The notes under the pieces: generated by a model | Seen by the model: the letters and a program-made list of their open reading frames with translations, nothing else | The model's database searches: none | What the model was told of the DNA's origin: nothing | Source: Oxalobacteraceae sp. CFBP 13730 | GTDB lineage: Bacteria; Pseudomonadota; Gammaproteobacteria; Burkholderiales; Burkholderiaceae_D | DNA length: 64,000 bases | Assembly: GCA_014841835.1 (NCBI GenBank) | Contig: JACYUQ010000004.1 | Location: 868,001-932,000 of the forward strand | Direction of reading: 5' to 3' | Shown here: positions 16,193 to 24,700 of the stretch, piece after piece | Position numbering within the stretch: position 1 is the first letter of the stretch | Layout: the number at the start of each line of letters is the position of its first letter | Made by a program: the position numbers and the translations under genes

Positions 16193-17242
16193 ATGACTGT
16201 CAAAGCCTATGGCGCCCACGCGCCCGACCAAGCCCTCGAATCGATGGACATCACGCGCCGCGCACCTGGCGCGCACGACGTGCAGATCGCGATCGACTTC
16301 TGCGGCGTTTGCCACTCCGACCTGCACACCGTGCGCGGCGAATGGGCCGGCTCGCAGTTTCCCTGCGTGCCAGGCCACGAGATCGTCGGCCGTGTGTCGG
16401 CGATCGGCGCCCACGTCACGCAGCACAAGGTCGGTGACCTGGTCGGTGTCGGCTGCATGGTCGACTCGTGCAAGGCGTGCGCCGATTGCGGCGAAGGCCT
16501 GGAAAACTATTGCGACAACATGGTCGGCACCTACAACGGGCCAACCCCGGATGCACCGGGCCACACGCTGGGCGGCTACTCCGAGCAGATCGTCGTGCAC
16601 GAGCGCTTCGTGCTGCGCGTGACGCACCCGCAAGAGCAGCTGGCCGCCGTGGCGCCGCTGCTGTGCGCCGGCATCACTGTCTGGTCGCCGCTGCGCCACT
16701 GGAACGCCGGTCCTGGCAAGAAGGTCGGCATCGTCGGCATCGGTGGCCTTGGCCACATGGGCATCAAGCTGGCCCACGCCATGGGCGCACACGTTGTGGC
16801 GTTCACGACGTCGGCCTCAAAGCGCGACGATGCGCTGGCGCTGGGCGCCGATGAAGTCGTGATCTCGAAGGATGCCGATGCCATGGCGGCGCAGGCAAAG
16901 ACGCTGGACCTGATCATCAATACGGTGGCCGCACCGCACGACCTGGACGCGTTCCTGCAGATCCTCAAGCGCGACGGCACCATGGTGCTGGTCGGCGCGC
17001 CGGATTCGCCGCACCCGTCGCCGCAGGTGTTCAACCTGATCATGAAGCGCCGCGCGATCGCCGGTTCGATGATCGGCGGGATCCCGGAAACCCAGGAGAT
17101 GCTCGATTTCTGCGCCGAACATGGCATCGTGTCGGACATCGAGATGATCCGCGCCGATGAGATCAACGGCGCCTACGAGCGCATGCTCAAGGGTGACGTC
17201 AAGTACCGCTTCGTGATCGACAGCGCCACGCTGGCCGCGTAA
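16193..17242 (+). CDS. Zinc NAD(P)-dependent alcohol dehydrogenase, YahK/Ahr-like
   Basis: A 349-residue medium-chain alcohol dehydrogenase. Catalytic zinc ligands are Cys37 and His62-Glu63, plus a third Cys in PLLCAGIT. Structural zinc ligands are Cys93, Cys96, Cys99 and Cys107. The cofactor site is VGIGGLGHMGI. The sequence follows the YahK/CAD group, which reduces a broad range of aldehydes with NADPH. It probably acts as a general aldehyde reductase. It is monocistronic, with a predicted promoter upstream and a clear terminator downstream. Confidence 0.9.
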   Translation: MTVKAYGAHAPDQALESMDITRRAPGAHDVQIAIDFCGVCHSDLHTVRGEWAGSQFPCVPGHEIVGRVSAIGAHVTQHKVGDLVGVGCMVDSCKACADCGEGLENYCDNMVGTYNGPTPDAPGHTLGGYSEQIVVHERFVLRVTHPQEQLAAVAPLLCAGITVWSPLRHWNAGPGKKVGIVGIGGLGHMGIKLAHAMGAHVVAFTTSASKRDDALALGADEVVISKDADAMAAQAKTLDLIINTVAAPHDLDAFLQILKRDGTMVLVGAPDSPHPSPQVFNLIMKRRAIAGSMIGGIPETQEMLDFCAEHGIVSDIEMIRADEINGAYERMLKGDVKYRFVIDSATLAA

Positions 17243-17274
17243 GCCGCCTTCGGCCCCATCGCGGGCCACATCTT

Positions 17275-17315
17275 CGCTCCTTCTGCGCCTCCGGTGCAGA
17301 AGGAGCGTTTGTTTT
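17275..17315 (+). terminator. Intrinsic terminator after the alcohol dehydrogenase
   Basis: A perfect 12-bp stem (CGCTCCTTCTGC and its complement) with a 9-base loop, followed by TTTGTTTT. It lies 33 bases after the stop codon. Confidence 0.9.
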
Positions 17316-17332
17316 CTACTCCTGCATAACCA

Positions 17333-18535
17333 ATGAATCCAACCATTTCCGTCGCTTGCGACAGCAAGCCGGCCGGGCCCGCGGCGTGGGGCGCCGTGCT
17401 GGCGATGTCGCTTGCCGCCTTTGCCCTTGTTGCGTCCGAATTCATGCCGGTCAGCCTGCTCACGCCCCTGGCGGCCGATCTGCGCATCACCGAAGGCCAG
17501 GCCGGGCAATCGATCGCCATTTCCGGTGCGTTCGCGCTCCTGACCAGTCTGTGCCTGACGTCGGTCGTGGGGCGGCTCGATCGCAAGACGCTGCTGCTGG
17601 CGCTGACCGGCCTGATGATCGCTTCCGGTACCGTGGCCGCGTTTGCGCCAAACTATCCGCTGTTCATGGTCGGCCGCGCGCTGATCGGCGTGGCTATCGG
17701 CGGCTTCTGGTCGATGTCGGCGGCCACCGCGATGCGCCTGGTGCCCACGGCCGACGTGCCGCGCGCGCTGGCCATCCTCAATGGCGGCAATGCGCTGGCC
17801 ACGGTGATTGCCGCGCCGGCGGGCAGTTACCTGGGCGGCGTGATCGGCTGGCGCGGCGCCTTCTTTTGTTTGGTACCGGTGGCGACGGTTGCGCTGGCCT
17901 GGCTGTGGTTCAGCCTTCCGGCGCTGCGCCCCGAACACCGGCAGGCACCGGCCAGCATGGTCGCATTGCTCAAGCGCCCCGCGGTTTGCCTGGGCATGGC
18001 GGCGGCAAGCCTGTTCTTCATGGGGCAGTTTGCGCTGTTCACGTATCTGCGGCCGTTCCTGGAAACCGTCACGCGCGTCGATGTGTCGACGCTGTCGCTG
18101 ATGCTGCTGGTCCTGGGTGTGGCCGGTTTCATCGGCACGACGCTGATCGGGTCCGTGCTCAAGGCGCGCATGTACCCGGTCCTGATCGCGATCCCGCTCA
18201 TCATGGCGGCGATCGCGGCGGCGCTGCTCGTCGTCGGCCAGTCAGTGGCGGCAACGACGGTGCTGCTGGCCATCTGGGGACTGGTGGCGACGGCGGCGCC
18301 GGTGGGCTGGTGGACCTGGCTGGCGCGCACGCTGCCGCGCGATGCCGAAGCTGGCGGCGGCCTGATGGTGGCGGTGGTCCAGCTGGCGATCATGCTGGGC
18401 GCCACCGGTGGCGGCCTGCTGTTCGACGCCAGCGGCCATGGCGCCACCTTCGGGTTCAGCGCCGCGGTGCTGGTCGCGGCCAGCGTGCTGGCACTGCTGG
18501 CAGCACGCGCCGGTCGCGTGGTTCAGCCTGCGTAG
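17333..18535 (+). CDS. MFS exporter, NepI/purine-efflux-like
   Basis: A 400-residue major facilitator of the DHA1 group with 12 predicted spans. It follows E. coli NepI along its length: EFMPVSLLTPLA near the first span, GRALIGVAIGGFWSMSAATAMRLVP around spans 4-5, FALFTYLRPF, and a VGWWTWLARTLP stretch in the second half. NepI exports purine ribonucleosides; the same substrate here is inference. It starts a few bases after the previous gene's terminator, so it probably has its own weak promoter. It ends one base from the LysR gene on the opposite strand. Confidence 0.85.
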   Translation: MNPTISVACDSKPAGPAAWGAVLAMSLAAFALVASEFMPVSLLTPLAADLRITEGQAGQSIAISGAFALLTSLCLTSVVGRLDRKTLLLALTGLMIASGTVAAFAPNYPLFMVGRALIGVAIGGFWSMSAATAMRLVPTADVPRALAILNGGNALATVIAAPAGSYLGGVIGWRGAFFCLVPVATVALAWLWFSLPALRPEHRQAPASMVALLKRPAVCLGMAAASLFFMGQFALFTYLRPFLETVTRVDVSTLSLMLLVLGVAGFIGTTLIGSVLKARMYPVLIAIPLIMAAIAAALLVVGQSVAATTVLLAIWGLVATAAPVGWWTWLARTLPRDAEAGGGLMVAVVQLAIMLGATGGGLLFDASGHGATFGFSAAVLVAASVLALLAARAGRVVQPA

Positions 18536-18536
18536 T

Positions 18537-19430
18537 TCATTCGGTATAACGCAGCGCGTCGATCACGAGGCCCAGTGCACGGGATGAATGGCGCCGGCTC
18601 GGGTAATAGGCATGCAGGCCGGGAAAGCTGGGACACCAGTCTTCCATCACGCTGACCAGGCGCCCGGCCTGCAGGTGCGGCGCGACCAGGCTCTCGGGCA
18701 GGAAGGTCACGCCCACGCCATCGAGCGCCGCAGCGAGCATGTGATGAACGTTGGTAAACACCGCCTGGCCGCGCACGCGCGCCTCGATCGGCTGGCCATC
18801 ATGCAGCAACTCCCACGCATACAGCCCGCCGCTGCTGGCCAGCCGCAGGTTGATGCAGTTGTGCGTCATGAGGTCCTGCAGCGACGCTGGCGCCGGCTGC
18901 CGCGCGAAGTAGGCGGGGGCGCCAACGATCCGCATCGGCACGTCGGCCGTCAGGCGCACGGCGATCATGTCCTTCTCCACCTGGTCGCCATGGCGCACGC
19001 CGATATCGAAGCGCTCGGCCGCGATGTCCACCAGACGGTAGTCCGAGCTGATTTCGATGTGCAGCTCGGGATACTGCGGCAGTAGCGGCGCGATGCGCGG
19101 CCACAGCACCGTGTCGATCACATGGTCAATGGCCGTGATGCGCACGGTGCCGGCGGGCTTGTCGCCCAGGTCGGTGATGGCCGTGATCTCGGCATCGATT
19201 TCTTCCAGCCGCGGGCCCACGTTCTGCAGCAGGCGCTCACCCGCCTCGGTGGGCGAGACGCTGCGCGTCGTGCGCGTGAGCAGGCGCACGCCCAGGCGCT
19301 CCTCGAGCCCGCGCACGATGTGGCTAAGGGCCGATTGGCTCATGCCCAGCTTGGCGGCGGCGCGCGTGAAGCTGCGCTCGCGCGCAACGGCGATGAAGAC
19401 GAGGATATCGTTGATGTTGTCGCGGGCCAT
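18537..19430 (-). CDS. LysR-family transcriptional regulator
   Basis: A 297-residue LysR regulator. The N-terminal winged HTH (about 5-64; ERSFTRAAAKLGMSQSALSHIVRGLEERLG) leads to a substrate-binding domain of the PBP2_CrgA type (LTADVPMRIVGAPAYFA). It resembles regulators of oxidoreductase or efflux genes. The target is unclear because the gene beside it is a small unknown on the same strand, six bases upstream, and the MFS gene is convergent. No LysR box could be assigned. Confidence 0.9.
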   Translation of the reverse strand: MARDNINDILVFIAVARERSFTRAAAKLGMSQSALSHIVRGLEERLGVRLLTRTTRSVSPTEAGERLLQNVGPRLEEIDAEITAITDLGDKPAGTVRITAIDHVIDTVLWPRIAPLLPQYPELHIEISSDYRLVDIAAERFDIGVRHGDQVEKDMIAVRLTADVPMRIVGAPAYFARQPAPASLQDLMTHNCINLRLASSGGLYAWELLHDGQPIEARVRGQAVFTNVHHMLAAALDGVGVTFLPESLVAPHLQAGRLVSVMEDWCPSFPGLHAYYPSRRHSSRALGLVIDALRYTE

Positions 19431-19436
19431 GCGGGT

Positions 19437-19757
19437 TCAAGCCTGATCGGCCTCGCCGCCGCTGCGGGTGCTGCGCAACCAGTCGCTGCCCTTGCCAGCC
19501 AGCGCCGTATCGATGACGCCCTGCGGCAAGCTGTAGACGGTGGCCCAGGTGGCGCGCCCGTCGATATCGTTGGACGGGAAGCTGGTGGTCTCGATCGGCC
19601 AGTGGTACTTGCGTTTCAGCGCGCGCACGATCGCGGCCAGCGTCACGCGTCCGCGCAGCGGTTCGCTGCCGGCCTGGTCGGCGTTCGACAACAGGACGGC
19701 GAGTACCGCGCCGCGTGCGGTGCGTGGGCCGGGGAAGATGGGATGTTTGCTTGCCAT
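19437..19757 (-). CDS. Unknown 106-residue basic protein, operonic with LysR
   Basis: I do not recognise this protein. It is 106 residues, soluble and moderately basic, with a possible helix-turn-helix-like section (RVTLAAIVRALKRKYHWPIET) in the middle and a hydrophilic tail. Such an element could bind DNA, but this is only a resemblance. The codon use is like its neighbours. It ends six bases before the LysR start on the same strand, so the two are probably co-transcribed. Confidence 0.6.
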   Translation of the reverse strand: MASKHPIFPGPRTARGAVLAVLLSNADQAGSEPLRGRVTLAAIVRALKRKYHWPIETTSFPSNDIDGRATWATVYSLPQGVIDTALAGKGSDWLRSTRSGGEADQA

Positions 19758-19902
19758 GGCCAGATTCTACCCGGCCAGCGCAAAGTTCGCGCCGCGCGGC
19801 AGGCAGTTGGCGCCAGCCCGAAGCCACTTCGTCGCACGGGATGCCGCGACGCCCGGCGTGTCCGCACAATGCATGCACCTTCTACCTGCCACGGAGTTTG
19901 CC

Positions 19903-20418
19903 ATGCTGATCCAGATCCTGACCCACACGCCCCTGTATGTCTGGGCCATCCTCGCGTTCCTGCTCTGGCGCGGCGTCGCCGAGATGCGCGATCGCGAACT
20001 GACGCTGCGCCGGATGCTGATCCTGCCGCTGGTGATGCTGGGATTGTCGCTGAACGATATGACGTTGAAATTCGACCTGGGGGCGCCGTTGATCGCCGCC
20101 TGGAGTGCCGGCTGCGCAGCGGCAATGCTGCTGGCCTGGCGGTTCGGCCGCACGCGCATCGCAGCCGGTACGGCGCCGGACCGGGTGCTGGTGCGTGGCA
20201 GCGTGATGCCATTGATCCTGATGCTGGCCATCTTTCTGACCAAGTACATCACGTCGATCGTGCTGGTGATCCAGCCGCAGCTGGCGCAGCAGCTGGCGGT
20301 GGCCGCGACGATCTGCCTGGTGTTCGGTGTGTTCAATGGCTTGCTGCTGGGCCGCCTGGTACGCATGGCCAGCGCGCTGGGACGTAACCAGCTGACACCG
20401 AGCGCGAGTCCATTGTGA
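19903..20418 (+). CDS. Small polytopic membrane protein (possibly DUF6622)
   Basis: A 171-residue hydrophobic protein with about five spans (7-22, 35-52, 62-78, 106-124, 135-152). I recall similar proteins under DUF6622, but that assignment is tentative. A longer frame opens at 19540, but the upstream part is antisense to the 106-residue gene and lacks the membrane character. The ATG at 19903 follows ACGGAG and starts directly with a hydrophobic helix. Function is unknown. Confidence 0.68.
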   Translation: MLIQILTHTPLYVWAILAFLLWRGVAEMRDRELTLRRMLILPLVMLGLSLNDMTLKFDLGAPLIAAWSAGCAAAMLLAWRFGRTRIAAGTAPDRVLVRGSVMPLILMLAIFLTKYITSIVLVIQPQLAQQLAVAATICLVFGVFNGLLLGRLVRMASALGRNQLTPSASPL

Positions 20419-20572
20419 GCAGTAGCAGACGATCGCAGAATTCAGGCCACGCACAAATATATAAGCACTTGGATGTAAATGTTAGTATTCAAGCATGAGT
20501 CCAGGATTGGGCGCACAGTGACCACATCTGATTGCGCTCTATTAATAACAAGTAGCCCAACCTGAAGCAGAT

Positions 20573-21661
20573 ATGTCAGCCAAAAAGAAGTTGGTAGCCG
20601 GCGCGGTATTGAGTACGTTGTTGTCGTTTTCCGCTTTCGCGGCGGAAGACAGCAAGTTGAACGTATCGGATCGCACCGAGATCTTGCAGACTCTGGATGC
20701 GAAATTGAATGCGAATTACATCGAGCCTGCTGTGGCCAAACGGGTTGGCAAGGCAATCGCCCGGAAAAATGCAGAAGGAGGTTACGCGTCCCTTACCAGC
20801 GTCCAGGGCTTCAGTGCGATGCTGGCGACGGACCTGCGTGAAATAAGCGGCGACAAACATTTTGGCGCCTCGGTCAATGCGAGTTTTCGTGAGTCCAGCG
20901 GCGCCGCCGACGTGCCCAGTAGCGCGGAGATGGACGAAGCGCGCGAATGGACCGAGCGACAGGGCTATGGCATCGAGAAGATAGAACGTCTTCCCGGCAA
21001 CGTCGGCTACATCGACCTGCGCGCATTCGGGAGAACGGAATTTTCCGGTCCGGCGTACACGGCCGCGATGTCGCTGTTGGTGGGGACGGATGCGCTGATC
21101 CTTGACCTTCGCCTGAATGGCGGCGGGAGTCCGGATAGCGTCGCCTACCTGATGAGCCATTTCTTCCCGCTTGGCGACAGGCGACACCTGATCGACTTCT
21201 ATCATCGCCCTAGCGATACCACGCGACAGGTTTGGCTCGTGCCGACGGTTACCCAGCGCTACGACAAGCCTGTGTATGTGTTGACCTCGGCGCGCACGTT
21301 TTCCGGCGGCGAGGATTGCGCCTATGGCTTCCAGGCGCAGAAGCGCGGGACGCTGGTCGGCGAAACGACCGGCGGCGGCTCCAATCCCGTGAGCTGGTTC
21401 AGCGTGGGACACGGGATCGTGGTGTCGATCCCCACATCCCGCGCCACCAATGTCGTCACCAAAACCAACTGGGAGCACGTCGGCGTGAAACCTGACATTG
21501 CCGTGCCCGCAGCGCAGGCGCTGCAAACAGCGCATGTCGACATCCTTCGCAAACTCGTATCATCCGCGAAGGACAGCGACCAGCGCGTCAAGCTCGAGGG
21601 CCTTCTTGCGATGGTGGAGCGCGGGGAAGTGGAGAAACCGGTCTACACGCTCAGGAAGTAG
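20573..21661 (+). CDS. Secreted S41-family peptidase
   Basis: A 362-residue exported serine peptidase. The signal peptide ends around SAFA-A (residue 24), followed by an all-helical N-terminal S41 domain (about 30-110) and the catalytic S41 domain. LDLRLNGGGSPDS holds the oxyanion region, and the probable nucleophile is Ser244 in ARTFSGGEDCAYGF. It belongs to the interphotoreceptor-retinoid-binding-protein-like branch, not the PDZ-containing CtpA branch, as no PDZ is seen. The gene and its 150-base upstream gap look AT-richer and less codon-biased than the neighbours, which may mark later acquisition. A bidirectional terminator separates it from tamB. Confidence 0.87.
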   Translation: MSAKKKLVAGAVLSTLLSFSAFAAEDSKLNVSDRTEILQTLDAKLNANYIEPAVAKRVGKAIARKNAEGGYASLTSVQGFSAMLATDLREISGDKHFGASVNASFRESSGAADVPSSAEMDEAREWTERQGYGIEKIERLPGNVGYIDLRAFGRTEFSGPAYTAAMSLLVGTDALILDLRLNGGGSPDSVAYLMSHFFPLGDRRHLIDFYHRPSDTTRQVWLVPTVTQRYDKPVYVLTSARTFSGGEDCAYGFQAQKRGTLVGETTGGGSNPVSWFSVGHGIVVSIPTSRATNVVTKTNWEHVGVKPDIAVPAAQALQTAHVDILRKLVSSAKDSDQRVKLEGLLAMVERGEVEKPVYTLRK

Positions 21662-21711
21662 GATTGATTCCCCAGGTGCTGAATGATTTGCTTTTGACGA
21701 AACAGAAAAAG

Positions 21712-21740
21712 AAAAGCCAGCTCGAAAGAGCTGGCTTTTT
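21712..21740. terminator. Bidirectional terminator between S41 peptidase and tamB
   Basis: AAAAGCCAGCTC, GAAA loop, GAGCTGGCTTTTT. A T-run is available on both strands, suiting the convergent genes on either side. Confidence 0.88.
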
Positions 21741-21772
21741 CATTTCTCGAAGCAGGTGGCAGGCTGCTAGTC

Positions 21773-24700
21773 TTAATCGAACGCCCACGAATAGAGAATA
21801 TCAAGCGCACTATTGGTCCCGGTCTGGAACTGCAGCGAGATCCGTGGCGTGAGCTTGTAGCGCAGGCGCACCAGGCTCGATGCGGTGCTGGTGCCTTGCT
21901 CGAAGCTCACGTAGGCACGCTGCGAGATGCGCTTGCCGACCGTGACCACGGTGCTTTCCAGTCCCGAACCGCTGCCGCCGTTAGCACCCTGTTTCAGGCC
22001 CAGTTCGTCCACACCGAGCGAGTTGGCGATCTTCGACTGGATGCCGCCGGTGCCGCCGCTGCCGCCCAGCAGGGCGCTGGCAGCGGCTGTCAGCACGCCT
22101 TTCTGGTCGCCGCTGGCTGCTTCCATGCCCTGGCCCAGCACGAGCCACGACAACTTGTCGCTGTCGGACACGTTCGGCGTCGACACCAGCCGCGCCGTCG
22201 GCGATTGCGCGGTGCCGCGCACCTGCACGCCGGCTTCGACGTTGGTCTCGGACAGCTGCTCGCCTTCGGGGCGCTTGCGCACCGCGAGGATGTCGAGCGA
22301 CGGGTTGTCGTACGGGCCGCTGAAGGTCATCACGGCGCGTTCGATCGACAGGTTCTGGCCATACGCGGCGTAGGTGCCGTTCAGCGCGCGGATGGTGCCG
22401 TTGATGCGCGGCTGGCCGCTGCCCGTCATGCGCACGCGGGCGGTGCCGGCCAGGTAGGCATCGATGCCCATCGCGCGGATGTGGAAGTCGTCGCCCAGGT
22501 CGGCCGCCAGGTCCACCGTCAGCGGCACTTCCTTCTCGTTGGTCTTCGGCGTTGGCTTGGTGGTGGCGCGGCCCAGCACGATGACGTCGTCCGAAATCGT
22601 CGGCGTGCCTTGCGGCGCGAATTCGATCAGGGCGCGGTCGGCGCGGAATTTGCCTTCCAGTGCGAAGCGGCTGGCGTCACGCACGAGCGATGCCTGGCCG
22701 CTCAGGATCACGGTACGGTCCGGGCGCGACAGGGCTTCGAGCCTGTCCATGTTGAGGCGAATGTCCATCGTCGGCGCGCCGTCGGCAAAGCGCACGTAGC
22801 CGCTGGCGGCAGCGCCACCCTGGCGGCCCTGGAACGACAGCTTCTCGATGCGCAGCTGGTCGCCGCCAAGCAGCGCGCGCAGTTCGCCGTTGCGCAGGTT
22901 CACGCCCTGTTCGGCCCAGCGCACGCCCAGCTTGTCGCCATCGAGATTGCCGTTCAGGCTTGGTTTACCGATCGTGCCGCCACCCGTCATCGCCACGCGC
23001 AGCGCGCCGTCGAGTTCCAGGCCCGGCTGGCCGGCCAGTGCCGCGAGCCAGGCGATCGACGGGAGGTTGGCGTTGGCCGTCATGCGCAGCGGGCTGGCGC
23101 TCTCGAGGCGGCCGTTGATCATCTGCGCGTTGGCGTCGATCTTGGCCACGCCGGTGCGGGCGCCATCCAGGTCCAGGTTCACGCGCAGGCTGCTGCCGAC
23201 CACTTCGGCGCGCGCCTCCAGCTGGCGCAGGCCAAGCGCCACGGGCGTGTCGCCACCGACGATGGCATCGCCCTTTTCGCGGAACACGCGCACATTGCCG
23301 GCCAGCGAAGGCGCGGCGCCTTGTGCCTGCGGCGCACGCATGTCAACCGACCAGGCCGCGCCCAGCGTCAGGTCGCCGCGTGCGTTGTCGGCCAGCGCTG
23401 GCGAGAATTGCGCCAGGTAGGTCAGCGGCACATTGTCGGCATGGCCGCGGCTGGCCCAGCGCGGGCCGTCCTTGGTCAGCGCGTCGACCGTGATGCTGCC
23501 GTTCGGTAGGGCGATCACGGCGCCATTGAAGGCGATGCGCTCCGGGCTGGCCAGGCCGGCGAGACCGCCACCTGGTGCGCCGCCGATCGTCAACGGCACC
23601 GGCTTTTGCAGGTTCATCGCATAGCGGCCACGGTTCTGCAGCGCAGCCAGCGTGCCGCTCCATGTGTCCTTCGAGAACGCGCCGCGCAGTTCGGCATTGG
23701 CATCGAACGCATCGCCCAGCGCCGACAGGCGCAGCGTGTGCGCGCCGCGCGTGCCGTCGGTTTTCAGGCGTACGGACGCCACGCGCGTGTCGCCGTTGAC
23801 GTAGTCGAGCACCTCGACATCGGTCACCAGTGGATCGCTCGCGCCGCGGCCGGAACCGAGGTTGGCGCTGGCCTTGAGTGAGCGCACCGTGTGCGTGCCC
23901 ATGGCACGCAGGTTCTGGCCCGCGATGGTCGCCGTGAGCGATGGCGTATCGGCGGTGCCGGACAGGACACCCGAGCCGCGCAGCACGCCGCCGTATTCGG
24001 GGCCGAACGCAGCCAGTTGCGGCGCATCGATGCGCCAGTTGAGCGCATCGCGCGCGGCACCAAAACTGCCGGTAGCAGCGATGACGTTCGGCCCCACGTG
24101 CAGGTCGACGTTGGCGTCGGACACGTGGCGGCGGTCGGCCGCCAGGCGCGCATGGCCCCAGAACGGCGAATTGGCCAGCGTCGAGTCGACCACCTTGAGG
24201 TCGAGCGCGCCGCGCCAGTCGGCGCCGGCGCGGCCGCTGCCGGTAAAGGTCGAGTTGATATTGCCGGCGAGCGGCGAACCGAAGGCGGCCGGGTTGAAGC
24301 GTTCGGTCGCGCCGGTGGCCTTGACTTCGACCACACGTGCATCCTCGGGGCCGCCCAGCCAGGCTTCACCCTGGGCACGCACGACGCCGCTGTTGTTCTT
24401 GCGCTGGGCGTCGACCCAGCCCAGGTTGCGCGCGTTGACGTCGAACGTCGTGCGCGGCGCCGCCATGGTGCCGGTGACGACGCCGTTGGCCACCACCGCG
24501 CCATACAGGTCGGCGCGTACTGCGGTGAGCTGGCGGCCGTCCAGGCGCCATTGCAGGCGGTCGCCCGCGCCGCCGAACGCGCCTTTCAGGTCGACCGTGT
24601 TCTGGCCCAGCGCCAGGTTGGCGTCGATGCCGGCAAAGCGCTTGGCGTCGGCCGTGAGTTTGCCCTTGCCGCTGAGCGGCTGGTTCATCAGGCGGCTCTG

